NCBI GenBank assembly: GCA_000404785.1
Contig: ASNI01000026.1
Span: 1-35,125 of the forward strand
DNA from: Cloacimonetes bacterium SCGC AAA252-N17
GTDB taxonomy: Bacteria; Cloacimonadota; Cloacimonadia; JGIOTU-2
Direction of reading: 5' to 3'
DNA: 35,125 nt
Below the pieces are notes generated by a model. That model was given only the letters and a program-made list of their open reading frames with translations, was not told the DNA's origin and did no database searches. Shown here piece by piece: positions 8,247-16,920 of the stretch. Each line of letters starts with the position of its first letter. The first letter of the stretch is position 1. A program made the translations under genes and the position numbers.

Positions 8247-9638
8247 TTAAAGAATATATTTCGTCAGATCTTCGTCAGTAATGATCTTTCCAAGTTTTTG
8301 GGTAACCAGATCTTTTGTGATCTTGATCTTTTCAGTCTTGTTGTCCGGCAATTCGTAGAGGTAATCTTCCAGAAGTATGGAAAGGATAGTATGCAATCTT
8401 CTGGCGCCGATGTCCTCCATTTTTGTGTTTGCAAGCGCAGCAAAATTTGATATCTCTTTGATCGAACCTGGCGTGAAATGAACGTCAACCCCTTCGGTTT
8501 TAAGCATTTCAGTATATTGCTTGATTAGCGCATTCTTGGGAAGAGTTAGGATCTTTGCGAAATCCTCTTTAGTAAGACTTTTCAGCTCAACACGAATAGG
8601 GAAGCGTCCCTGCAATTCCGGAATAAGGTCTGAGGGCTTTGAAACGTGGAATGCTCCTGATGCAATAAATAGGATATGGGTTGTATCGACCATGCCGTAT
8701 TTTGTGGGGACATTTGTACCTTCAATTATTGGAAGGAGGTCACGCTGAACACCCTCGCGTGACACATCGGGACCGTGCATAGATTTCTCACCGGCGATCT
8801 TGTCGATCTCATCGAGGAAGACAATGCCGTTTTCTTCAACGCGTGTTATGGCGATCTCTTTTACATCGCTCGTATCAACAAGTTTTTTAGACTCATTATA
8901 AAAGAGGTAATCGAGTGCTTCACCAATCTTCATCTTTTTCCGTTTCCCTCCCGATGAGTGCACGGGCAGAAAACCTGCGAGAATCTCACCCATATTTATA
9001 TCAAAACTGTCCATGCCCATGCCTGAGAAAACTTCGATACGCGGCTCAGGTATTTCATCAAGTTTCATCTCTACTTCTCTGTTATCAAGCGAGCCGCTCC
9101 GGAGCATCTTTCGGAGTTTTGCTCTTGTTCTCCCGTGTTTCTCTTTTTCCTCTTCAAATTTTTTACGCTCCAGCTTTTGATCTTCAAGGGAGAGATTTGT
9201 TTTTCTCAGGCGTTTGAGGGGAGGGAGCAGGAGGTCGAGAACCTTTTCTTCTGCCCGTTCTCGTGCTTCTTCTTCAACCTCAAAAGTAAGCTCGTCGCGA
9301 ACCTGGTTGATAGAAAGACTGACAAGCTCACGAACTATAGATTCGACATCCCGACCTACATAGCCCACTTCAGTGAATTTTGAAGCTTCTATCTTGATAA
9401 AAGGAGCATTGACGAGATTGGCGAGTCTTCTGGATATCTCCGTTTTGCCCACGCCGGTAGGTCCTATCAAAATGATATTATTTGGGAGTATTTCATCGCG
9501 AAGTTCTTCGGACACATTCTGTCTTCTCCAGCGGTTTCGGAGTGCTATAGCTACAGCGCGTTTTGCATTATCCTGGCTGATAATATATTTATCAAGTTCT
9601 TTTACGATCTGTTTGGGGGTGAGTTCGTGCATGTCCAT
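8247..9638 (-). CDS. hslU: HslU, ATPase/unfoldase subunit of the HslVU protease
   Basis: A 463-residue AAA+ unfoldase that feeds substrates to the HslV peptidase ring in the cytoplasm. It begins with LTPKQIVKELDKYIISQDNAKRAVAIALRNRWRR, the family signature. Walker A is GPTGVGKT (59-66), the pore loop GYVGRD is at 92-97, Walker B is IVFLDEIDKIA (about 273-283), the I-domain spans roughly 110-240, and the sensor region ELQGRFPIRVEL and C-terminal GARRLHTI are present. It ends in YIL, like the C-terminal tail that HslU inserts into HslV. Length is typical (440-465). The ATG directly follows the hslV stop (TAAATG), so the two are translationally coupled; a second ATG two codons later is an alternative start. 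Confidence 0.98.
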   Translation of the reverse strand: MDMHELTPKQIVKELDKYIISQDNAKRAVAIALRNRWRRQNVSEELRDEILPNNIILIGPTGVGKTEISRRLANLVNAPFIKIEASKFTEVGYVGRDVESIVRELVSLSINQVRDELTFEVEEEARERAEEKVLDLLLPPLKRLRKTNLSLEDQKLERKKFEEEKEKHGRTRAKLRKMLRSGSLDNREVEMKLDEIPEPRIEVFSGMGMDSFDINMGEILAGFLPVHSSGGKRKKMKIGEALDYLFYNESKKLVDTSDVKEIAITRVEENGIVFLDEIDKIAGEKSMHGPDVSREGVQRDLLPIIEGTNVPTKYGMVDTTHILFIASGAFHVSKPSDLIPELQGRFPIRVELKSLTKEDFAKILTLPKNALIKQYTEMLKTEGVDVHFTPGSIKEISNFAALANTKMEDIGARRLHTILSILLEDYLYELPDNKTEKIKITKDLVTQKLGKIITDEDLTKYIL

Positions 9639-10178
9639 TTAGATTTCCTCTATGACAGTATTATTATTAGTATAGATACAGATTTCAGCAGCGATCTTTA
9701 GCGCTTCTGAGACGATCTCTTTCGGGTTCTTTTTCTTATCTTTGATGAGAACCATAGCAGCAGCTTTTGCATAGGGACCGCCAGAACCGATAGCTGCAAT
9801 ATTGTGGTCTGGCTCGATTAGGTCGCCGGTACCAGATATCACAAGCAGATGGTTGGCATTACCCGCAATGATCATTGCTTCAAGGCGTCGAAGGAATTTA
9901 TCTGTTCGCCATTCCTTTGCGAGTTCGACGGCAGCTCTCATAAGATTACCCTTGTATTTTTTAAGTTTCTCTTCAAATTTTTCAAATAAAGTAAACGCAT
10001 CGGCGGTTGCGCCAGCAAAACCTGCAATGACCTGTCCTTCATATAGTCTGCGTACTTTATGAGCAGTTGCTTTGAAAATAGTATCGCCGAGTGTTACCTG
10101 TCCGTCGCCACCGATTGCTACTTTTTTCCCGATCTTAACACCGAGTATTGTTGTTCCCTTAAACTTTGTCGCTTCCAT
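9639..10178 (-). CDS. hslV: HslV, peptidase subunit of the HslVU protease
   Basis: A 179-residue proteasome-beta-type peptidase. A short propeptide (MEATKFKG) precedes TTILGVK, so Thr9 should become the N-terminal catalytic threonine after processing. Other family marks are GGDGQVTLGD, KVRRLYEGQVIAGFAGATADAFTLFEKFE and the IGSGGPYAKAAA segment. HslV forms the double hexamer on which HslU rings dock. Length is normal. The gene lies between ftsH, 13 nt upstream, and hslU, which starts on the base after its stop. The ftsH-hslV-hslU order puts two ATP-dependent proteases in one transcription unit, which suggests shared stress-responsive expression, although I see no heat-shock promoter between them. 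Confidence 0.98.
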   Translation of the reverse strand: MEATKFKGTTILGVKIGKKVAIGGDGQVTLGDTIFKATAHKVRRLYEGQVIAGFAGATADAFTLFEKFEEKLKKYKGNLMRAAVELAKEWRTDKFLRRLEAMIIAGNANHLLVISGTGDLIEPDHNIAAIGSGGPYAKAAAMVLIKDKKKNPKEIVSEALKIAAEICIYTNNNTVIEEI

Positions 10179-10191
10179 TATCTTTTATATC

Positions 10192-12093
10192 CTATGATTT
10201 CTTACTCTTATTTTTCTGTTTTTTTTCTTCTTTTTGAAGATTCCCATTGATATATTTTTGGTAAATTTCATCGATTTCCTGTCCGCTGAGGGTTTCCTTA
10301 TCCAGTAGTTCGTTGGCAAGTGAATGAAGAAGTGGTTCATTATCAGAGATTATTTTCAAGCATCGCTGGAATTGTTTTTCTATGATAGTTTTAATCTCTG
10401 AATCGACGAGTTTTGTAAGGTCTTCGCTATGATTATTCGGTCTGCCGAGTTCTTTGCCGAGAAATATATTTGTATCTTTATCCACGATTGTCATAGGACC
10501 GATCTTTTCGCTCATGCCCCATTCGCACACCATTTTTTTTGCCAATTCAGTAGCTTTCTTTATGTCATCTCCCGCTCCGGTCGTAGGTTCACCTCCTGCG
10601 ATCTCGTCAGCAGCACGTCCACCAAGCAGGTGTGCAATCGTAGATTCGCAGTAGCTTCTTGAGTAGGTGAGTCTATCATCAAGAGGAAGGAAATGGGTTG
10701 AACCGAGGGAGCGACCGCGGGGAATGATCGTCGCCTTATGGATAGGATCGCTACCGGGTATGAACTTGGCAGTCATCACATGACCTGTCTCGTGATAAGC
10801 AGAATTTTTTTTCTGCTCGTCAGTGAGTACCATACTTCGGCGTTCTCTACCCATGAGCACTTTATCTTTTGCGGTTTCAAAATCATCCATTTGTACAGAT
10901 TTATGTCCTACACGCGCACCCCAGAGTGCTGCTTCATTCACAAGGTTTTCAAGATCAGCTCCGGAGAAGCCGGGGGTGCTTTTAGCAATCACAGAGAGGC
11001 TTATATCCTTTGCAAGAGAGACTTTCTTTACGTGTACCTTCAGAATACCTTCTCTCCCTTTTACATCGGGTCTATCTACTACGACTTGTCGGTCGAAACG
11101 TCCGGGACGAAGAAGCGCTGGGTCAAGAATATCAGGTCTGTTCGTGGCGGCAATTATGATAACGCTTTCATTATCCTCAAAACCGTCCATTTCAACAAGG
11201 AGCTGATTGAGTGTCTGTTCGCGTTCATCATGACCTCCGCCAAGTCCTGCCCCCCGGTGGCGACCAACTGCATCGAGCTCATCTATGAAGATGATACAGG
11301 GTGAATGCTTCTTTCCCTGCTCAAAGAGATCACGAACACGAGAAGCTCCAACGCCGACGAACATCTCGACGAAATCGGAGCCACTTATACTAAAGAAAGG
11401 CACATTTGCTTCTCCTGCAACAGCTTTTGCAAGTAAAGTTTTTCCTGTTCCGGGAGGTCCAAGCAAAATGACGCCTTTCGGTATCCTGCCACCTAATCTC
11501 TGGAATTTCTTTGGATCCTTGAGAAATTGAATGATCTCTTCAAGTTCTTCTTTTGCTTCATCTACACCGGCGACATCTTTAAAAGTCTTGTTAGAGCGGC
11601 TGCCGGCGAACATCTTTGCACGGCTTTTTCCAAAACTGAATGCCTTTCCTGCTCCGCCCTGCATAGAGCGCATGATGAATATCCAGAACCCAATGAATAT
11701 TATAAAGGGAAGCCAGTAAGAGAGTAGGGTTGTGAACATTGAGGGTTTCTTAGAAATGATCTCAATATCTTTATGGGCTTCTGCAATATTCTTTACCAGA
11801 TCCGGATCATCAAAAGGGATATTTGTAGTTTTTTTTGTATTGCCGATAAAGTAAGAAATATCTTTTCCGCTGAAAATTATTTTTGAAACTTTTCCAGACT
11901 CTAAATCATTCCGGAACTGAGTGTAAGAAGCTTCAGATGAACCTCCACCGCCTGAGAAAAGCTGAAAGAAAGCAACGACTGCCAGAATAACTATGAGCCA
12001 GACAAGAAGAGAGCTTCCTTTTGGTGATTTTATGGGTAATTTATTTTTGGGAGGTTGATTATTATCTTTTCCCGGGGGTGTTTTATTTGTCAT
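10192..12093 (-). CDS. ftsH: FtsH, membrane-bound ATP-dependent zinc metalloprotease
   Basis: A 633-residue inner-membrane AAA protease that degrades membrane and short-lived cytoplasmic proteins. Order of elements: cytoplasmic tail, first membrane helix (about 29-45), periplasmic domain, second helix (about 122-142), Walker A GPPGTGKT (212-219), Walker B IIFIDELDAVG (267-277), second region of homology ATNRPDILDPALLRPGRFDR (316-335) and the zinc-binding HETGH (434-438). The more usual form is HEAGH, a conservative change that keeps both histidines and the catalytic glutamate. The Lys-rich C-terminus is normal. The start overlaps the end of hpt by 11 bp, so translation is probably coupled. 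The tilS-hpt-ftsH order is widely conserved in bacteria. Confidence 0.98.
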   Translation of the reverse strand: MTNKTPPGKDNNQPPKNKLPIKSPKGSSLLVWLIVILAVVAFFQLFSGGGGSSEASYTQFRNDLESGKVSKIIFSGKDISYFIGNTKKTTNIPFDDPDLVKNIAEAHKDIEIISKKPSMFTTLLSYWLPFIIFIGFWIFIMRSMQGGAGKAFSFGKSRAKMFAGSRSNKTFKDVAGVDEAKEELEEIIQFLKDPKKFQRLGGRIPKGVILLGPPGTGKTLLAKAVAGEANVPFFSISGSDFVEMFVGVGASRVRDLFEQGKKHSPCIIFIDELDAVGRHRGAGLGGGHDEREQTLNQLLVEMDGFEDNESVIIIAATNRPDILDPALLRPGRFDRQVVVDRPDVKGREGILKVHVKKVSLAKDISLSVIAKSTPGFSGADLENLVNEAALWGARVGHKSVQMDDFETAKDKVLMGRERRSMVLTDEQKKNSAYHETGHVMTAKFIPGSDPIHKATIIPRGRSLGSTHFLPLDDRLTYSRSYCESTIAHLLGGRAADEIAGGEPTTGAGDDIKKATELAKKMVCEWGMSEKIGPMTIVDKDTNIFLGKELGRPNNHSEDLTKLVDSEIKTIIEKQFQRCLKIISDNEPLLHSLANELLDKETLSGQEIDEIYQKYINGNLQKEEKKQKNKSKKS

Positions 12094-12631
12094 TTAATTG
12101 ATATATCTCCTTTTTTAAAATTCCAATATAGGGTAAATTTCTATATTTTTCATCGTAGTCCAAACCATATCCTACAATGAACTCGTTTGGTACATCAAAG
12201 GCTTTGTATGACATTTCAATATCCAGCTCATGGGCATCGACTTTGTCCATAAGCACGCATATTCTCAGAGAGAGCGGGTTCTTTCCCTGCAGATAGCGAA
12301 GTATGTAATTCAGTGAAAGTCCCGTATCAACGATATCTTCGATTATTAGGACGTGTCTATCACTGATATCAATATTGCAATCTTTTGTGATCTGAACTAC
12401 TCCTGAACTTTTTGTGGAATTACCGTAACTTGCCACTCCCATGAAATCGATCTCGATAGGGATGTCCAGTGCCCTCATAATATCTGCCAGGAATACGACA
12501 CCGCCCTTGAGAATGCTTATGAGAATGGGATTTTTATCTTTGTAATCACTTGAAATCTGCTCACCAAGCTCTTTGACTTTTCCCTTAATGTCCTGTTCAG
12601 TATAAAGAATTTTTTCTATATCATTATGCAT
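12083..12631 (-). CDS. hpt: Hypoxanthine phosphoribosyltransferase
   Basis: A 182-residue type I phosphoribosyltransferase that salvages hypoxanthine (and usually guanine) with PRPP to IMP or GMP. The PRPP-binding loop LIIEDIVDTGLSLNYIL, the flexible-loop region GVASYGNSTKSSGVVQITKD and the C-terminal purine-contact segment FIVGYGLDYDEKYRNLPYIG are all present. Length matches the family (about 175-185). A modest ribosome site (AAGGG) precedes the ATG. It follows tilS with a 71-bp gap, which is rich in AT and may hold an extra promoter, and overlaps ftsH at its 3' end. Confidence 0.96.
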   Translation of the reverse strand: MHNDIEKILYTEQDIKGKVKELGEQISSDYKDKNPILISILKGGVVFLADIMRALDIPIEIDFMGVASYGNSTKSSGVVQITKDCNIDISDRHVLIIEDIVDTGLSLNYILRYLQGKNPLSLRICVLMDKVDAHELDIEMSYKAFDVPNEFIVGYGLDYDEKYRNLPYIGILKKEIYQLNDK

Positions 12632-12702
12632 ACGAAACCCTTTTATATATTTAATTTAAAACATATATGTATAATATACTCTAAACGATAATTTAGCAAA
12701 CT

Positions 12703-14124
12703 TTATTTCATAAGACGCCGTGCTTTGCGGTAGCTCTCTAATTTTTTCATGATTTTGATACGGAGTACGTGAGAAGTTCGCGATGTGATCTTGACAAACT
12801 CATGTATCCGCATACCTGCCACCCAGATAATTCTATTTTGATCCTCTATGATGATCTTTTTCTTACGTTCAAGCCGAGGTATTTTCTCATCGATAAAGAA
12901 TTCTTTTAATTTCTTTTGGTTCTGCATACCAAGTGGAATGAAGCTGTCTCCTGGCTGACGATAATGGGCTTTGAGCGGAAAAGTGACTTTATCAAAATCT
13001 ATATAGCAGGTATTATTCTCATCAAAATTAAAACCGTGAACGGGCAATACTTTTATTTCTGACAGCATTACATAAAAATCACCGAATAGGATATGCCTTG
13101 TGTATCGCTTGATCTCACGGGAATAATCAGAAGTAGTATAATCTGGGGGCGACATCTTGAAAATGAGAGTATTGGCGTTTTTTACGACATAGACGTTGTG
13201 GGGCAGGTGAATGAATTTGCCACCGGGTCTCCTGAGGAGTTCATAAATTTCTGACAGGTGTGCGGAATAGAAATCCGATTCTGAGCCGGTCAAAAAGCCG
13301 AAGATCCTTCTGAATACATAGAAATAAAGCACTTCACTTTGTTTGAGTTTGTCCAACAGCACAATATATTCGTTCTCGCTTTTTTGCTGTACGACTTCCT
13401 TAAAAATATCTTTGCTGTGGGTTTGCAGGAACATATCTGTCTTCTGGAAAATATGAGAGCTGTCATAGATCTTATTGATCACTGTGGGGTTGAATTGCTC
13501 AGTGATCATAGGAAGAATGCGATGACGTATCTTATTCCTGTCATACCCAAGGTCATCATTTGAAGAATCATAGGAAAAGGATATGTTGTTTTTCTCTGCA
13601 AAAGTAGCGATCTCTTCGCGCTTGAAGCTCAGCAGGGGACGAATGACACTACGTCCCTTTGGAAGCATGCCCTTCAAACCGGTGAACCCACTTCCTCGGA
13701 AAAGATGGAGCAAAAAGGTCTCTGCCTGATCATTCATATTGTGCCCGACTGCGATTTTATTGAAGTTATATTTTCTTAAAAGATCTCTGAAAATGCCGTA
13801 GCGTATCTTTCGTGCAGTGTTTTCAATATTCGATTTATCTGTGATCGTGACATTATGAACGATAATGGGGATGCCCCACTTGTAGCAAAGATTTTTTACG
13901 AACCGCTCATTCTCTTTGGATTCGTCTCCACGAAGATTGTAATTAATATGAGCAGCAAGAGTCGTGAGCTGGAACTCAGCCGTGATTTTCTTCAGTAAAT
14001 ACAATAGTACGGTGGAATCAATGCCACCGGAAATACCAATGAGCAACTTGTCGCCCTGTTCGATCAGGTTCTCATGATGAATGAACTGCTTAAGCCGGGT
14101 TACAAGATTTTTACGATTATTCAT
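12703..14124 (-). CDS. tilS: tRNA(Ile)-lysidine synthase
   Basis: This enzyme attaches lysine to C34 of the tRNA(Ile) CAU anticodon using ATP, converting it to read AUA. The N-type ATP pyrophosphatase loop SGGIDST is at 32-38. Further marks are HINYNLRGDESKENERFV, VGHNMNDQAETFLLHLFRGSGFTGLKGM, RPLLSFKREEIATFA and DSSNDDLGYDRNKIRHRILP. The C-terminal TilS domain has YRQPGDSFIPLGMQNQKKLKEFFIDEKIPR. The 473-residue length is normal for the long form. It starts 4 nt after the iorB stop, so it is probably co-transcribed with iorAB. The enzyme is essential in nearly all bacteria. Confidence 0.97.
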   Translation of the reverse strand: MNNRKNLVTRLKQFIHHENLIEQGDKLLIGISGGIDSTVLLYLLKKITAEFQLTTLAAHINYNLRGDESKENERFVKNLCYKWGIPIIVHNVTITDKSNIENTARKIRYGIFRDLLRKYNFNKIAVGHNMNDQAETFLLHLFRGSGFTGLKGMLPKGRSVIRPLLSFKREEIATFAEKNNISFSYDSSNDDLGYDRNKIRHRILPMITEQFNPTVINKIYDSSHIFQKTDMFLQTHSKDIFKEVVQQKSENEYIVLLDKLKQSEVLYFYVFRRIFGFLTGSESDFYSAHLSEIYELLRRPGGKFIHLPHNVYVVKNANTLIFKMSPPDYTTSDYSREIKRYTRHILFGDFYVMLSEIKVLPVHGFNFDENNTCYIDFDKVTFPLKAHYRQPGDSFIPLGMQNQKKLKEFFIDEKIPRLERKKKIIIEDQNRIIWVAGMRIHEFVKITSRTSHVLRIKIMKKLESYRKARRLMK

Positions 14125-14127
14125 AAA

Positions 14128-14715
14128 TTATTTCTTTATATACTTTTCTGCAAAGTCTCTTCCTCTGTTTATCGCATCAAGATTTTTTTGCACGATGTCT
14201 TCACCCTTGCGTCCAAAAACTGCCCGAATACTATCTTCCAACATATTAAAAGGAATTTCCAGGAAAGGCGTAGAGGCACCCAATATTACTATATTCATGG
14301 AACGGGGAGATCCGATCTCCTTAGCGATGGCATCACCATCAATCGCAATGCTGTTTTTGTGAGCTTTTATTTCTTTAAGAAGGTGTTTCATTTCAGGATA
14401 ATTTGGTATATTCACAAAAGGAGTAATATTTGTGATGAGCCAGCCGTCCGGTTTGAGATAGGGAAAATAGCGAAGCGATTCCATCGGCTCCAATGAGATG
14501 ATCATATCTGAGCGACCATGGGGAACGAGGTCGGAGTGAATCTCTTTGTCGGAAATACGAAGATGAGATTCCACTGCACCGCCACGCTGCGACATACCGT
14601 GCGCTTCTGCCTGTTTGAGATAGAGGTCCGCTTTTACAACTGCATAACCAATGATAGTTGCAATGGATAGAATGCCCTGTCCTCCTACGCCTGCAAGTAT
14701 GATATTTTTTTTCAT
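14128..14715 (-). CDS. iorB: Indolepyruvate:ferredoxin oxidoreductase, beta subunit
   Basis: A 195-residue gamma-type domain of the 2-oxoacid:ferredoxin oxidoreductase superfamily. It begins MKKNIILAGVGGQGILSIATIIGYA and has the typical EAHGMSQRGGAVESHLRIS motif and PHGRSDMIISLEPMESLRY. Together with IorA it oxidatively decarboxylates aryl pyruvates, made by transamination of aromatic amino acids, to aryl-acetyl-CoA and reduces ferredoxin. It lies 12 nt downstream of iorA with an AGGGAGG ribosome site. Length is normal (about 190-200). This pair is common in peptide- and amino-acid-fermenting anaerobes. Confidence 0.94.
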   Translation of the reverse strand: MKKNIILAGVGGQGILSIATIIGYAVVKADLYLKQAEAHGMSQRGGAVESHLRISDKEIHSDLVPHGRSDMIISLEPMESLRYFPYLKPDGWLITNITPFVNIPNYPEMKHLLKEIKAHKNSIAIDGDAIAKEIGSPRSMNIVILGASTPFLEIPFNMLEDSIRAVFGRKGEDIVQKNLDAINRGRDFAEKYIKK

Positions 14716-14727
14716 TATGTCCTCCCT

Positions 14728-16320
14728 CTACTTCTGTTTTCTGAGTTTTGCCGCAATGTGAATACAGGGACGGCGAGGAATAATAACTGAAACGCCATTA
14801 TAATTTATCTCATTCTTTATGATCTTAACATTTTCTTCGTGATGACTTTTCAGTGGATTGATAATGTGAAGATGCTCTTTCTCCACACCGATACCCATAC
14901 AGATATCTTCTACTCTGCCAGTTACTGCGGAGTCCTGCATTCCTGTCATCGCTACAATACTGTTATCAAGAATGAATGCTACAATATTCGCTTTTGAATT
15001 CACCGCATCCAGAAGTGGTGTCATGCCAGAATGTCCAAACGTGGAGTCGCCGATCACTGCGATGGAAGGGAACAATCCTGCATCCGCAGCGCCCACAGCC
15101 ATTGAAATAGACGCACCCATATCCACGCAACTGTTGATCGCATTGAAGGGAGGAAGGAATCCAAGCGTGTAGCATCCGATATCAGAGAAAACATGCCTGG
15201 GTCCGTATTCCTTCATGGCTTCATTGAGGGCATAATAAGTATCTCTGTGCGGACAACCCTTGCATAGTTCTGGAGGACGTCCTTTTACGATTGTTGGCAC
15301 TTCTTTTATTGGATATGGTTCGAGACCAAGTGCGGTTCGAAGTTTTGCAGGATCGAGCTCGCCCCATCGGGGAAGAGTGCCGTCCATACGTCCTTTGATC
15401 TTCAGACAATTATCAAGATAACCGCGCAGCCATTCTTCAATCACCGGCATCCCGTCTTCTACAACAAGAATTTCGTCACATTCATCTACGATTTTCTGAA
15501 TAAGTTTTCTCGGAAGTGGGTACTGGCAAATTTTCAGAATAGGATATTCGCACTTGGCTTCGACATGGTTTTCCTTCACATAATTATAGCCAAGTCCGCA
15601 GGTAATAATGCCGAGTGATCTATCCTTTCCATCATGATACTCATTGTATTTTGAGTTTTCTGATTCTTTCTCAAGAAGCTCTTGCTTTTCAATAAGATTG
15701 ATATAGTTCACACGTGCAAAAGCAGGCAGAAGCATGAATTGGTTTGGGTTGTCAGGCAGTTTTATCTCATTTTCATTGAGATATTTTGTGCGGACAATGC
15801 CTGCACGAGAGTGCGAAAGGCGGGTAACAAGTCTCATAATGACAGGTGTTTTGTATTTTTCAGAAAGAGCGAAGGCATCAAAGGTCATGTTATATGCCTC
15901 TTGCTGATTCGAGGGTTCGAAAACAGGAACAAGTGCGAACCTGCCATAATGACGGGAATCCTGTTCGTTTTGAGATGAGTGCATGGATGGGTCGTCAGCA
16001 ACTGCTACGATGAGTCCTCCGTTTGCGCCTGTTATGCCGGAGTTCATAAAAGGGTCAGCAGCAACGTTGAGTCCCACATGCTTCATAGTCACCAAAGCCC
16101 GTTTGCCTGTGTATGACATGCCGAGGGCTTCTTCCATTGCTGTTTTTTCGTTCGCAGACCAGGTACGATGAACATTTCGCTGTGCAGCTTCTTTGCTGTG
16201 TTGAACATATTCGAAGATTTCGGTAGAGGGTGTGCCTGGATAGCCGTAAGCACCGGAGAGCCCAGCATCAAGAGCACCTTGAGCAAGGGCTTCATCCCCG
16301 AGGAGCAGTAATTTGTCCAT
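14728..16320 (-). CDS. iorA: Indolepyruvate:ferredoxin oxidoreductase, alpha subunit lacking the C-terminal ferredoxin domain
   Basis: A 530-residue subunit with the N-terminal domain LLGDEALAQGALDAGLSGAYGYPGTPSTEI, the EKTAMEEALGMSYTGKRALVTMKHVGLNVAADP segment, a CKGCPHRDTYY motif near 352, and a C-terminal thiamine-pyrophosphate domain (IGDSTFGHSGMTPLLDAVN near 420). Typical IorA proteins are 580-650 residues and end in a bacterial-type 2[4Fe-4S] ferredoxin module. Here the protein stops at RRPCIHIAAKLRKQK, at the point where that module normally begins. Only 12 nt separate it from iorB, so the module is not hidden in another frame downstream. Electron transfer would then need a separate ferredoxin. 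The start has a good ribosome site (GGAGAAGGA). Confidence 0.92.
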   Translation of the reverse strand: MDKLLLLGDEALAQGALDAGLSGAYGYPGTPSTEIFEYVQHSKEAAQRNVHRTWSANEKTAMEEALGMSYTGKRALVTMKHVGLNVAADPFMNSGITGANGGLIVAVADDPSMHSSQNEQDSRHYGRFALVPVFEPSNQQEAYNMTFDAFALSEKYKTPVIMRLVTRLSHSRAGIVRTKYLNENEIKLPDNPNQFMLLPAFARVNYINLIEKQELLEKESENSKYNEYHDGKDRSLGIITCGLGYNYVKENHVEAKCEYPILKICQYPLPRKLIQKIVDECDEILVVEDGMPVIEEWLRGYLDNCLKIKGRMDGTLPRWGELDPAKLRTALGLEPYPIKEVPTIVKGRPPELCKGCPHRDTYYALNEAMKEYGPRHVFSDIGCYTLGFLPPFNAINSCVDMGASISMAVGAADAGLFPSIAVIGDSTFGHSGMTPLLDAVNSKANIVAFILDNSIVAMTGMQDSAVTGRVEDICMGIGVEKEHLHIINPLKSHHEENVKIIKNEINYNGVSVIIPRRPCIHIAAKLRKQK

Positions 16321-16478
16321 TATTCCTTCTCCATAAAAATTTTTTTCAAAGAAAGAAGTGGCTGAGAGTTTATGTCAATGAAATCTTCTAATCTCAACAT
16401 TATGAATAAGAAATAAATTTATGCTTGGAGTATAGAACTGAGTTTTTGATATTTGAATTCGTGATACAAAGTTTTATA
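16321..16478. other. Intergenic region upstream of iorA
   Basis: This should hold the promoter of the iorAB-tilS-hpt-ftsH-hslVU run. On the minus strand a TTGACA-like box occurs about 50 nt before iorA, without a convincing -10 at normal spacing. I see no gene here. Confidence 0.3.
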
Positions 16479-16643
16479 ATGGCAAATAATGTTAATCTTT
16501 ATCTTGGAGATTGCAAAACAGAATTATCCAGATTATCTGATAATTTAGTTGATCTAATATTTATATCTCTGCCATATGTCAAGTATATGATTTCATCACA
16601 ACCATGCATACCTTCAAAAAATTTTAGATTTATAAGAAGGTGA
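16479..16643 (+). pseudogene. N-terminal remnant of a DNA (adenine/cytosine) methyltransferase
   Basis: From ATG 16479 the frame reads MANNVNLYLGDCKTELSRLSDNLVDLIFISLPYV. This matches the start of beta-class site-specific DNA methyltransferases, where L-Y-x-G-D-C begins the fold and V-D-L-I-x-T-S/D-P-P-Y is the catalytic motif. Here the motif has become ISLPY, so the first catalytic proline is lost. The similarity fades within about 10 residues and the frame ends at TGA 16641-16643. No target-recognition domain or AdoMet-binding FxGxG follows. It is a dead fragment of a methyltransferase, perhaps from a lost restriction-modification system. Confidence 0.6.
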
Positions 16644-16721
16644 CAAATTTGAGACATCATGTTTGAGTTCCGATTTCCGGGACGATTTTGGTGTCGAATA
16701 GCTTTCATAAAAAAATATTAA

Positions 16722-16795
16722 CCTCGTTACCAAGCCCCTGCTTGGTAACGCAGGATGTTGTTAGAGCGTTCCCAAACTGGGGTTTGGGAACGAGG
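16722..16795. repeat. REPIN-like pair of hairpins
   Basis: Hairpin 1 pairs CGTTACCAAG (16725-16734) with CTTGGTAACG (16741-16750). Hairpin 2 pairs CGTTCCCAAAC (16767-16777) with GTTTGGGAACG (16782-16792). The outer ends CCTCGTT and AACGAGG are also inverted repeats, so the unit is two related palindromes facing each other, the layout of a REPIN. Very similar sequences occur in many unrelated bacterial genomes as far as I recall. No REP-type (RAYT) transposase is visible in the window. Confidence 0.7.
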
Positions 16796-16920
16796 GAAAG
16801 GGTCTCCTTTTTGAAATATTAAGTCATCGTTATTACATTTCCCTTGTGACGATGAGAAACCAAAATTTATTGACACTATAACGAGAAAAAAATCAGAATC
16901 CGTTTTGAAAGAAGGATGAA

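Noticed and set aside
10738..11304. 188-codon open frame on the plus strand opposite ftsH
   Set aside because: It lies inside a fully conserved ftsH gene on the other strand, has no ribosome site and resembles no family. It is a shadow frame.
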